This document shows, piece by piece, positions 1 through 10,288 of a stretch of DNA of 64,000 nt. The DNA is from Bisporella sp. PMI_857 (lineage: Eukaryota > Ascomycota > Leotiomycetes > Helotiales > Helotiaceae). The position numbers were made by a program, and so were the translations under genes. Within the stretch, counting starts at the first letter, position 1; the number at the start of each line of letters is the position of its first letter. Location of the stretch: the NCBI GenBank assembly GCA_021307315.1, contig JAJSPD010000039.1:62001-126000 (forward strand). The letters run 5' to 3'. Below the pieces are notes generated by a model, which saw nothing but the letters and a program-made list of their open reading frames with translations, was not told the origin of the DNA and made no database searches.

Positions 1-753
1 GACTTCACGTTCCTAGCTCAACATTACAGAGATGGAGAGGAGGATCCGCTGTCAGATGCCTACTTTGAATCGATACACCGAAAGCCTGAGCGCCAGGAAA
101 AGGCAATCCGGAACACTGACAAAGGAAGAGCCCAGCATGAAAAAGACCAAGTTATACGGCTGCTTGAGGGTTTACAGGGCCATGAATGGTTAAAACTAAT
201 GGGCGTCAGCGGTATCACGGAGTCAAAGCGAAAAGATTACGAACCTGCACGAAGACACTTTATCACGGGATGTGAAATGATCATCGAGAAGTTCCGTATA
301 TGGAGGGAAGAGGAGAAACGCCGGAAGCTTGAGAAAGATCAGGCCAAGGCAGAATCGGTCGAGGAAGGACGGGAGAAAAGCCTGATCAGTAATGGCGATC
401 CTCCTGATTATAGCGATGTCGACGCCTCAGCTGCAAGACAATTACACGATGAAGCCATCGCCCGATGTGGCCCAGTACAGCGGATGGAGCGTAGGCCCAA
501 AGTGGAGCCAATATCGCAGCCACCAAGGGTAGAGAAGGATATGAAGTCATTCTTCCAGGCACCTCACATTCGAGATGCTGCGCTGGGCAAACTTCGACGA
601 AGCGGTAGGACTACTGCTGCATGGGGACATCCAATTCCAGATGTGCCTTCTGCAGATTTCAATCTTCCCGAAGAGCTGCGAGATGGGGATGTCTTGAGAG
701 CACATGCCCGGCAGAAAAGACTTAGGAAGAGAGACAGAGGAAAGCCGTCCTGA
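1..753 (+). CDS. SAS4-domain silencing-complex subunit, 5' partial
   Basis: The reading frame is open from the first base of the window to the TGA ending at 753, so only the last 250 residues of a larger protein are present. The region with HEKDQVIRLLEGLQGHEW, then a KRKDYEPARRHF stretch and a charged IEKFRIWREEEKRRKLEK helix resembles the SAS4 (something about silencing, subunit 4) domain of ascomycetes, which belongs to a MYST-type histone acetyltransferase complex acting in chromatin silencing. The tail is basic and low complexity, ending in RQKRLRKRDRGK, which could serve as a nuclear signal. Recognition is from memory of the family pattern, so the name is a good guess rather than certain. 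The start lies left of the window. Confidence 0.6.
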   Translation, partial: DFTFLAQHYRDGEEDPLSDAYFESIHRKPERQEKAIRNTDKGRAQHEKDQVIRLLEGLQGHEWLKLMGVSGITESKRKDYEPARRHFITGCEMIIEKFRIWREEEKRRKLEKDQAKAESVEEGREKSLISNGDPPDYSDVDASAARQLHDEAIARCGPVQRMERRPKVEPISQPPRVEKDMKSFFQAPHIRDAALGKLRRSGRTTAAWGHPIPDVPSADFNLPEELRDGDVLRAHARQKRLRKRDRGKPS

Positions 754-1690
754 GATGAAGCTGGGTTAGTGAAGGTGTTTTGGTATTACAGAAAATGGAT
801 GGGCAAGTCTAAAAGCCTCTTGAAAGCGCTTCATTTGGCTTGGCCGGCTTTGTATAGGTATATTGAGCGTCAGGCGTTGTTTCGGGCTGGCGTTTGAACA
901 AGAGATATCTGTAGGCGATTACTGTATCATAATCCCTTGCTGCTTGATGGCAGCGTTTAATGGAAATACCTCTCAAGTCTGACTTCGGTTCTTATCAATC
1001 TTGAATATATGACGTGGATGGCCTTGACAACCTGAGCAGCTCACTCAAAAAATAGTTTGCCTTATTCGCAAGGCTTGGAGAAAGGCTGAGTCACGTGAAT
1101 TGAACCGCGAGTTCTGTTTGGCGATTTCGACTCCATCCTCATACAACATCAGTTGAGGCAAAAGATTTACGCGTCGGTTTCGCCTTAACAAACACAATTA
1201 GGGCAAAATAATAGCAAAGCAGGCTTTAGGGGAATCATACATGTACGTTCACAACAAATTTCAGTGACTTCGGGGGTTTATCTTCCTTTCTGCGGTAGAG
1301 CGGCGTGATTGACTTGCAACCTAAGTGAATATCTCTTCCCCAAAGATACTTATAGCGCGATCGTTCTTCGAGCCCAAATCGCACCGCGAGTTCTCAGAGC
1401 CTCTCAAATTCATCTGCGAATAATTGCGCAAGCCTCCGACGACCAGTTCTAACGAGGTAGAATCGCAAAATCACGAGCCAACACCTTAACACCATTCAGA
1501 ATAAATAGAGGCGAAGATCAGGAAGGTAATGGGGAGTGTATTTTAGGAGCTCTGGCAAATCGTTAGACACGCCGAAAAGGGCAGCGCTGCTTTGATCTTA
1601 GTCAATGTTCATGCGCGATCTGTGTGCTAGAAGGCTGCTCGAGTTCTAACTGAGCTTCGGACCTAAAAGCAGCTTACGTTTGGACTCGAC
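754..1690. other. Intergenic region upstream of TAF2
   Basis: About 940 bases between the SAS4-like stop and the TAF2 ATG. I see no credible ORF, RNA gene or repeat. It should hold the SAS4-like 3' UTR and the TAF2 promoter and 5' UTR. Confidence 0.6.
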
Positions 1691-4600
1691 ATGCCAGGAC
1701 TTCTGCTGGACGCCATGGAACCTCCAGCACCAGCGCCTGCGAAGGGACTTCATTCGTACGGCTTCGTGGTATCCCATCAAAAGGTTGAGCTTGATGTGGA
1801 TTTTGCGACACAGAGCCTAAAAGGACGGACTGAGATCACAATCCTCCCACAGGAGAAGAAGCTTGATGCGATCAATATTGATGCGCGGCAATGCAAGATA
1901 CACTTACGTGACATTCTGGTCAATAATGTGAAGGCGGTCGCAAGCTACGAGGATCCTCTGGAAACGTTGAATATCCCAGACTATATCAAATGGACTGCTA
2001 GCCAATATAAGATGCAACAGGACCGCCTGCCAGATGAAGATACGAGGGCAGAAGGTTATTTGCAAATATCGAGACCGTTGAGCGTGCATATCAAGGAGGT
2101 GGACCCGTTTTCCGACAAAGCGGCTACACCAGTGACGCAGCGCGCGATAGGTGCATCATTTGCTCGAGGCTCATCTCTAGCTTTGAATGACCCCCAGTCT
2201 GCAACATCCATCTTTACACCAAAGACAGCCGCGGAGCAAGCATCAAATTTTCAACCTTTGGTCATCACCATACCTTTCTCTGTAGAGAAGTTTAGAGATG
2301 GCTTGCACTTTGTGGGCATGGAAGAAGGCGACTCGCGCTATCCTCATATTTACACACGACATAGCATGGACCCAGGAACAGCATCATGTATTTTCCCTTG
2401 CATTGATGATCCGGCTATGAGATGCACGTGGGAGATTTCGATCAGATGCTCTAGGACACTGGGCGATGCCTTGAAGCGAAAGCCTGAGGCCAATCAAAAG
2501 TCCCATAGTCATCATCACCATCATCACAAGAAAGCCAATGGAATTGTTAATGGCGCCAATGGGATCTGCTTACCCGAGGAAAGCCAGATTCCACTCAGTG
2601 ACGAAGAAAAACTTCTCGACATGGCAGTGATCTGCTCTGGTGAGCTGATGAATGAAAATGTCGACCTTGAAGACAGCTCTAAGAAGATTGTATCCTTCCT
2701 CTGTGGGACACTTGTGGCTGCCCAGCATATTGGGTTTGCTGTTGGGCCTTTTGAGCAGGTTGATCTTGGAGCGGAGTTCAGAGAGGAGGTTGATGACGAG
2801 AAGCTTGGACAAGGACAGGCGCTTCCCGTATGGGGCTATTGCCTTCCTGGCCGTACTGATGAGCTTAAAAACACATGTATGAATGTGGTTCATACGGTCG
2901 ATTGGTATGTTCTTACCTTCGGAAGCTTCCCGTTTTCGGAAGCAAAATTTGTCTTTGTTGACGATCAAATCCGAGATGTTGAGCATACTGCATCGCTGTC
3001 ACTCTGCAGCAGTCGGCTGCTCTATCCAGAAGATATCATAGACCCTGAGCGGGAGACCATGAGGAAACTTGCTCATGCATTGGCTAGCCAATACATTGGG
3101 GTAGGCACTGTTCCAAATGAATCCAGTGATCGATGGGTCACGATTGGGTTATCACACTTTATGGCTGGTCTATACATGAAGCATCGATGTGGAAACAATG
3201 ACTACCTCTTTAGGCAGAAAACGGATTCAGACAGGCTAGTTGAGCTTGATGTCAGGCGCCCTCCCTTAACTGCTCTTGGATCAATTCTCCATCTCGGACC
3301 TTTCGAGTATGACTTTATGGCTTTGAAAGCTCCCCTTGTCCTCTTCATACTCGATAAACGCATCATCAAGGCTACGGGCTCGGCAGGTCTTACGCGCGTA
3401 ATTTCAAAATTGGTGATAGGTGCGAATACAAGCGGTGATAGTGTTTTAACCACGGAATCTTTTCGAAAATCCGTCGAGAAGATCACCAAGTACAGACAAA
3501 CTGACCCTTTTTGGCAACAATGGATTCTGGGCTCTAGTTGTCCTAGATTCCGGATAACACAGAAATTCAACAAGAAACGCTCATGTATTGAAATGACGAT
3601 CCAACAATTTCAGTCTGATCCTGTCACTGGGATCAATGAATCAAAACCCATACCAAAACACGACTTTCTCCGAGAGTTCAAGGAGGAGGAGATCGATGCT
3701 GGGGAAGTCCAGAACTGTTTCACGGGCCCAATGACCATTCGGATTCATGAGGCCGACGGCACCCCATATGAACATATTGTTGAAATTCGCACCCAACACG
3801 AAAAGATCGAGATACCATATGCCACCAAATATAAGCGACTGAAACGAACTCGCCGTCAGAGGGAACGAGTCAATGCATCACAAGCCGTTGACCTAACAGG
3901 CGAAGGCGGCGATGATGCTTTGTATTACTGCCTGGGAGATGTTCTCCAAAGTCAGGAGGATATCATTGCTTGGGACCTTCGCGACTGGGACGAGAATTTG
4001 CAGCAGGAAATGGACAACGAGAATTATGAATGGTTCCGAATCGACGCTGATTTTGAATGGCTCTGTTCGAAGGATCTTGTCAGGATGCCAAGTTACATGT
4101 ACATTTCGCAGCTGCAACAAGATCGCGATGTGGTGGCCCATCAGGAAGCGATGTTATACCTCAAATCCGCAAATCCGCACCCGCTTGTTTCGACATTCTG
4201 TATACGGACTCTGATGGATACACGCTACAACTATAACATTCGGTTGATGGCGGCTGATGTTCTTAGATATCAAGCCGTTCCAGAGCATGGATGGATAGGT
4301 TTAAGACATCTCGAGAAGGCATATACTGAGTTTTTCTGCTATCCGAATAGCAAAACCCCACGACCGAATGATTTTTCAAACATCCCAGCGTACTTAGTCA
4401 GCAAAGGGATCACGGCAGCTGTTGCTCAAATTCGTGGTCATGATAGAAAATGTCCTAAGAATGCTAGAGACTTCGTTCTCGACCAGCTTCGGTTCAACGA
4501 TAACCAAAACAACGAGTTCTCTGATAACTTCAAAGTTGCCGAGCTCCTGGTCGCTCTTACTGATAGTGTTATTCCTCGAAAGAAAGGCAAGGATGAGGTT

Positions 4601-6103
4601 CTTTTCGATGACGATGATGAGTTCGACGATGAGCCTAAACAGTTTCTGAAGTTGGTCATTGAAGAACTCGATCGGCACCGTCGTATGGATGAATGGATCA
4701 ACTCTTACCAGAACATCTACACAACCACTGTGCTGAGGTGCAAGTTGAAATTGATGAAGGTAGGGGTAATTCCAGTTAATCCAGTCGAATTTGCGAAGTA
4801 TATTCACGATGGCACATTTGATCTTGTTCGTCTCACCGCATTTGAGTCTTTGCTTGATCTTGGTTTCATATCAAATAACGAGGTCATTGCGTACTTGGTG
4901 AATATTTTGAGTACAGACCATTCACCATTTGTTCGTTCTCGTCTGTTTGAGATCTTTTGCCTTGGGTTAGCTGTGGTTGCTTTAGGAGATGGTCATGAGG
5001 AGCAAGGGCAATCTTTGGTAAAAGCTGAGCCGGATGATCTGGAAGTGGTTACAGAGGTTTCTACTGAGCATCGTAAGGCTCATCAAATCCGAACCACTAC
5101 CATTATTGGTGCTTTGGCGGGGTTGAAGCAGGACATGGGCAGCAATGTGGTTCTGAAAGAATCTCTCTGGAAGGCTGTTAAATCTCCTGAACTCACATTG
5201 GCCGAGCAAGCGTCTTTGTTGGAGATTTGCGGTATCCTATACGATCCTGTTGAGTCTATGCAGGTTGTTTTGAGACTACCACGCTATTGGGAGGCAGAGC
5301 ACCTTGGCAAGGTACATATAATCTCAGTTGTGGTGCAGCTTTTTCTAACATCTAAATAGGGTAAAATCAGATTCCATCAGCTCAACAAGGTTAGGACAAA
5401 GCCTTTGAAACCAAGGAAGCAACTCGCAGCTCCGGCTGTCCAGCCTCATCCTCAACCTCAACCTCCACCTCAACCTCAGCCTTCACTCAGCGTGACATTA
5501 CCAACACCAACACCACCACCACCGCCGCCGCCGCCGCCGGCGGTGGTGGTGGTAGTGAAACCATCTCATACGATTAAACTTTCTATGGGTCCTCCTTCAA
5601 CAACCAAGTCACTCAAACGTCCTCTCCTAGCGGATGACAACACCATCCATATAGATAGCCCAGCTCCACGACCCAGAAAGATGATTAAGCTAAGTTATAA
5701 CAAATATAACGCCCAAAAAGTTCGGGCTATTCTTGACTCTCCACCACAACCTAAAAAGGCTGCACAGAAGGGCCACAGAGGAAGCGTTAGCAGTTCACCT
5801 GCACCTGTACCGAGGCAGTCCCCAGCGATCTCATTGCCAAGTCCTGCTCGCACTCAATCCTCCGCCTCTCCTGCACCTTCGCATTATTCAGCGCCCCCAG
5901 CACCTTTGCCTTCACCAGTTGTTGCTGCATCACCAGCGGCTCCCGTAAAGGCTCGTAAGCCACTTCCAGACTCGGTACCAATTTGTGTTCCTCCCAAACA
6001 GGTCACCAAACCAGCTACCAAGCATCCTGTGGAAAAGCAAAAGAAGAGCTTGATCCTTAAGTTTTCCTTGCCAAGATTTCCAAAGATTGAGCCACAGTCT
6101 TGA
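1691..6103 (+). CDS. taf2: TFIID subunit TAF2 (M1-aminopeptidase-like)
   Basis: Encodes a 1454-residue TAF2, the largest promoter-contacting TFIID subunit, in two exons (1691-5311 and 5360-6103). The 48-nt intron has donor GTACAT, a CTAAC branch site and acceptor AAATAG; it joins LGK to GKIRFHQLNK in frame. The N-terminal half is an M1 aminopeptidase fold (YGFVVSHQKVELDVDF at the start, then FVFVDDQIRDVEHTASLSL). Where true M1 enzymes have HExxH, this protein has HALAS near residue 461, so the zinc protease site is dead, as expected for TAF2. The middle and C-terminal parts are helical-repeat-like, and the second exon is a Pro/Ser/Lys-rich tail ending in KKSLILKFSLPRFPKIEP. A His-rich run (HSHHHHHHKK) lies near residue 275. 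The gene is convergent with CDC26. Confidence 0.93.
5513..5552. repeat. Perfect GC-rich inverted repeat inside the TAF2 coding sequence
   Basis: Two 15-base arms (5513-5527, starting CCACCACCACC, and 5538-5552, its exact reverse complement) flank a 10-base CCG-type loop. In the protein this is a proline run followed directly by a valine run. It could form a strong hairpin in RNA or single-stranded DNA and may be length-variable, because the arms are themselves trinucleotide repeats. Confidence 0.9.
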
Positions 6104-6432
6104 TTCTTCGCCCTATTTCTTTTCTTATTTTAGTCGCATTGTGGGGGCATTAGCGCGGCGTTCCAGCGGTTATTGGCGGAAAACACGATGCGTATGGGCA
6201 TTCGAGGGGTTTTCACGAAGATTGTACATTATAATGACTCCTCAGTTGTGGGATAAATGGCGCGAGAGCGGATAGAAGATCTAGCCTCGCCCACAGTGTA
6301 AATTGCAGCACTGTCGTAGAAGAAGACGGGGCAGAATAAAATGAAATAAACTCGCAGGAGCGCGTCCTGGAATTTTTCATCTGATGTCCTCGTTTGCTAT
6401 AGTCTTGTCGCGACCCTCCTAGTCCCCTCCTC
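6104..6432. other. Convergent 3' intergenic region TAF2/CDC26
   Basis: About 330 bases between two converging stop codons. It must hold both 3' UTRs; I see no other feature. Confidence 0.6.
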
Positions 6433-6666
6433 CTAACTCCTCGATCCCCCCTGGATTCCCAATCTTTCCTCCCTCGTCTTGACCTGTGCTCCTCGCGCCC
6501 GGTCTGCATGATGTGGTCTCAGCTCATCATTCGGGTTCTCTCTCTTGTTTGGTGTCTGCTGTTGAGCAGCTTGCTCTGCCTGTTGCGCTTCACGGGCGCG
6601 CGCATCTTCATAATTGGCTATGTCCTCAGTCGTGAGCGTAATTGCAGTTGGTGGACGACGAAGCAT
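6433..6666 (-). CDS. cdc26: Anaphase-promoting complex subunit CDC26 (Apc12)
   Basis: A 77-residue single-exon protein. The N-terminus MLRRPPTAITLTTEDIANYE matches the conserved CDC26 start, MLRR-x-PT-x-I-x-L-x3-DI-x2-YE, which binds and stabilises the TPR subunit Apc6/Cdc16 in the anaphase-promoting complex, the ubiquitin ligase of mitosis. The rest is Gln/Arg-rich and disordered, with a late TREERLGIQ stretch like the family C-terminus. Length is typical for the family (about 70-100 residues). It runs toward TAF2 and away from the RGG-protein gene, sharing a 212-base divergent promoter with the latter. Confidence 0.82.
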   Translation of the reverse strand: MLRRPPTAITLTTEDIANYEDARAREAQQAEQAAQQQTPNKRENPNDELRPHHADRARGAQVKTREERLGIQGGSRS

Positions 6667-6878
6667 CTTGCTGATAAATCCTTTCGTTCCTCAGCTCGTA
6701 AATCTAGGAATATGTTAAAGTTTGGTCACTCGAAGTTGATGTCGAGTTATGCTTGGCGAGGCTGCGGTCCACAAAAATAGTGGGGCGAGGCATCAAGGCA
6801 CAAACTTTTTGGACGACATTTCGATATTTTGTAGCATACTTTCTTGAAGCTTGCTAAGAGCTATCTACCACGCGCAAA

Positions 6879-8041
6879 ATGTATAAATGGCATGCCCACT
6901 CTGCCATTGGTCGAGGCAGGCCCATTGCCCATGATTTGGCCAGGGTTACGGATGGGATTGCCGCGTCGTTGAGGCAATTTTCCATTTCTGCCAAAGCTGC
7001 TGAGGATGGTATGTCTTATATCTCCCTCCTCCCTCTATTTTGATCCTAATCGAGCTTAAAGAAAAGCCACGGTTCACAATCACCCGTACAGCAACAGATG
7101 TTCCGGCACGGTCACCATCAAGTCGCGGCGAACGCTCCCAAGCAGCTGTCAACGAGATCTCCTCTCTGGCACCCCGTCCTCCGCCACGAGGCATCGATGC
7201 CCGCTCCCTGGCTGCAAAGCCCAAGCCTGGCGGTTTCACAATCTCACGTTTAGATGAGACAGGTCAGCGACATACCTTCAGCCCTGAAGCCGGCGTCCGA
7301 CGTTTCAATCCCAATTTTTCTGCTTCAAGAGGGGGTATGCAACGTGGAGGTGCTAGAGGCGGTGCCCTAAGAGGAGGTGCCCGCGGAAGAGCAAGGAGAG
7401 GAGGAAGGATGGAGAGCCGAAGGGGCCCGAGGGAAGCAGAGAGCGACGAGGTGGACGAGTTTGAGGAGACGGGTATCCCGCGACCTTACACTGAGTCCGA
7501 ATTGCAGTGGAGGAGGCATATGGAGGGTGGATATGCTGATGGACCGTATGAGTCTGCTACTACCCTCGAAGCACTACAGCTGCAGGGCGCGCCGGTGTTG
7601 TCTAGTCCACAAGGATTGCTTAGCAACATCACACATAAGCTGCGCACAGGAACGGGCACATTGAGCGGGTACAGACATGCAAATGAGCATCGTGCCCAGA
7701 TTTTGAGGGGCACGGGGGTATCTGCGTTTTATACCAGCGAGGATGCGAAGGAGGCGAGGAAATATTTGAAGCATAGGACGACGGGGGGCAAGAATAAGAG
7801 GGTTGATCTTGTGCAGTTGAGTGAGGAGGATAAGGAGAAGTTGAGTAAGGCGTTCGCAGCGGGACATTATGTGAAGCCGGAGACCACACCGCTGGATGAT
7901 GTGTTAGGGCAGGTGAAGCGGTATACGCTTATGAATGAGACTGTGCTTCCCGAGCAAGCAAGGAAGCTGGAGGACAAAATCCGGTCATTGTTGCCGGCTC
8001 AATATCTAAAGGGAGCGCCGAAGCAGAAGTCGCTCTCATAA
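6879..8041 (+). CDS. Uncharacterised RGG-rich protein, probably mitochondrial
   Basis: Two exons (6879-7008 and 7062-8041) give 369 residues; the 53-nt intron has donor GTATGT, a CCTAAT branch and acceptor TAAAG. I do not recognise the family. The first 43 residues are rich in Arg, Ser and Ala, contain little acid and include a LRQFSISA motif resembling an R-x-F/S mitochondrial presequence cleavage site, so I infer import into mitochondria. Residues around 140-170 form a Gly-Arg block (GGARGGALRGGARGRARRGG) like RNA-binding RGG boxes. The C-terminal half (from PYTESELQWRRHMEGGYADG to the end) looks folded, helical and conserved. A link to mitochondrial RNA or ribosomes is possible but unproven. 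Confidence 0.75.
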
Positions 8042-8169
8042 AGGTCCTGTGTAGACATGTATCATAAACCCGGTGTCGTTGTCAAGAGTAATTTGTACAA
8101 AATATACTGTACATGGCAGGCTTTATGCCCAACTTAAATTTCTGCTTATTCCCTATACAATAACATGTC

Positions 8170-9124
8170 TCAAGACTGCTCCATCCCTTTTCGCGCAGCC
8201 TCAACCGTCTTCTTCACATCACCCGTCCCCTTCTCAACAAGCTTCTCCACCTCCTTATGCGCCTTCTTCAAATCATCCGGCCGAACCGTCTTCTTCAGCT
8301 CCATAGCCCTCAACCTCTTCTGCATCACAGCCCTCGCATTCTTCACCCCAAGACTCGCCTGTTCGCCCGCCTTCCCCGCTGCCGCTACCGCCAGATCCCG
8401 ACTCTCCTTCGTAGGCGGCGGGATCGGGATATTCAGCTGCGACGCATTATGCGGATCAACCTGCGGCTGCAGATTTAGATCTTTCGAGCCCTGGATCGCC
8501 GAGACGATGGGCTTGACATGCTTTTACCCGTTATTAGCTGACATCTTAGAGACTCCGTAGAGAAAGAGAAGTAGGCATAAAAGGAAAGCGCCTAAGGGAA
8601 GGCATACATCACGCTCCCCAACAAGAACCATCACCGTCCTTCCCCCCTTCGGCAGCACCTGCGCCAGATCCCCCAATCTCTCCGTCCCCTTGACATCCTT
8701 CACCAATTGCACGCGCACGTTCTCCAGCAGCTCGGGGTTGAACCGCCCGCCTGTTCGGAGCTTGCTCAGGTCGTTCTTCAGCTTCTCGAGCACCTTCTCG
8801 ATGCCCGCTTCGAGGGTCGAGAAGTCGAATGGGTCGTCGGCGCCGGTTTCTGCTTCGGGGGGCTCAGAGGCTTTGCTGGCTTTTTGCTGGGACTTTTCCT
8901 TCCCTTGCTTCTTGAGGTGGAAGGGTGAAGCAGAGAATGGTCTGCATTGTGGCGGCTTCGTCGTAGTGAGGAGGGATTGAGGCGCTGCGCGGAAGCTTGG
9001 GGGAGTTAGGCTCTGCTCGCAATTGGGAGTTTTTGGGAATGACGAACATCAATTGGCGTTCTATGGTGCTTGTGGACCGTGGAAGTATGTGTTTGAGCAC
9101 GTTTAGCCGCATTGGAGCTGCCAT
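8170..9124 (-). CDS. rrf1: Mitochondrial ribosome recycling factor
   Basis: Three exons (9048-9124, 8608-8995, 8170-8520) give 271 residues. The 87-nt second intron is certain: donor after GAT, GCTAATAAC branch, AG before CAT. The first (52 nt, donor GTTCGT, CCTAACTCC branch) is inferred from phase. The body carries the RRF pattern: FSTLEAGIEKVLEKLKNDL, the RTGGRFNPELLENVRVQL helix, then LNIPIPPPTKESRDLAVAAA and a long basic helix ending VEAAREGMEQS. The N-terminus has an RPFSASPFH presequence-like motif, so it acts in mitochondria, splitting ribosomes after termination. Length fits the mitochondrial family. Confidence 0.88.
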
Positions 9125-9373
9125 GATTGTGGTTTGGAGGTGGTGAAGGGTGTTTCAAGCTTTTGGGGTTGACGAGGCTTTCGAGACGGGGCTGCAGCCT
9201 CGTATGATGCTCGACTTTCTTCTCCCCTTGTCCTAAAACATATTTCTCAATTATCCTGCGATCTACGGATATATTTGTGATTTTAAAGAGGCTAGTGGAG
9301 AGACGCTGTATGATCTAATCGTTCACAGCAACCTCCTGTCTCATACAAAACTCGCCACTATATTTCCCCCAAA

Positions 9374-9976
9374 ATGTCCTTCTCCCTCCTCCTCGACCTC
9401 CCACCCGAGCTACGCTCCAAAATCTACGCTCTAATCTGCACATCCGCCGACCCAATCTCCCTCGCCTTCCCCCTCGCCTTCCCAGCACCGCACCACCCGC
9501 TCCTCCTCGTCTCCACCCAACTCTACCATGAGATCCGGCCCATCTACTTCGCGCTCAACACCTTCACCTTAACCATCCATCGCAAGCCGGAGGCTGAATA
9601 CCACCACTTCCTCTCGCCGCCCTTTCGGGACAACCGTCTCCAGATCCCGTCCATCATCATCTCCTGTTGCAGGTTCGGGAGCAAGCACTTCTTGAGATGC
9701 AGCCTGCTCCCGCAGATTGAGGATATGATCTTGAATGGACGGCTGAGGAGGCTGGAGTTTCAGGTTTCAGAGGAGTATTGGGAAGGTGTGAGGCGCGGGG
9801 TGAGGGATGCGAGGGCCTTGGGGGCGATATTCAGGGTTTTGAGGGATCCGTATTTAGAGAGGGGAAGGCTTTGCGCGGCGAAGGAGTGGACCGAGGGCAA
9901 TCTAGAAGGACCGTGGAGGGATGTTACAATGGAATTGATGGAATTTGAGAGTGGGAAAGATGTGTGTATCACATAG
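9374..9976 (+). CDS. F-box-like / 2EXR-type protein
   Basis: A single-exon 200-residue ORF. It begins MSFSLLLDLPPELRSKIYAL, followed by LLLVSTQLYHEIRPIYFALNTFTL, the LPxELRxxIY plus cysteine-poor 'VSxxxxxEIRPIYFxxNxF' pattern typical of the small F-box-like (2EXR) proteins that are very numerous in Pezizomycotina. Substrate and partners are unknown. The C-terminal half (LRRLEFQVSEEYWEGVRRG onward) is helical and charged. It stands alone between the recycling-factor gene (divergent, about 250 bases) and the 3' end of the Ssb chaperone gene. Confidence 0.6.
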   Translation: MSFSLLLDLPPELRSKIYALICTSADPISLAFPLAFPAPHHPLLLVSTQLYHEIRPIYFALNTFTLTIHRKPEAEYHHFLSPPFRDNRLQIPSIIISCCRFGSKHFLRCSLLPQIEDMILNGRLRRLEFQVSEEYWEGVRRGVRDARALGAIFRVLRDPYLERGRLCAAKEWTEGNLEGPWRDVTMELMEFESGKDVCIT

Positions 9977-10288
9977 CCATCTATGAACGTGTCTCACAAG
10001 GAAAGGTTGGTAAAAGGAGACGCTGAATATTGTTTTGGAAGCATTGCATTAACACCTCCCTACTAATTTACAAGCGCGCTCTATATGCCTGTAAAAGACG
10101 GAGGACATAATATCCCCTCCCGAGTAAAAGACCATTTTGCGATACCGAATGTCATGAACGCAGCAAATGGAAAATGACTTTTGATGAAAACCCAGCAATC
10201 GTTAGATGAGCCAATCCATGTCGTAATAGTAAATCCATGCATTAACACCCCTTTCCTCCGTATCTGCCGTTCGTTAAATGGTAGGTAT
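9977..10288. other. Convergent 3' intergenic region
   Basis: About 310 bases between the F-box-like stop and the Ssb stop on the other strand. Only 3' UTR sequence is expected and nothing else is visible. Confidence 0.6.

Noticed and set aside
2570..2986. Minus-strand ORFs inside TAF2
   Set aside because: No family features and fully contained in the conserved TAF2 coding region.
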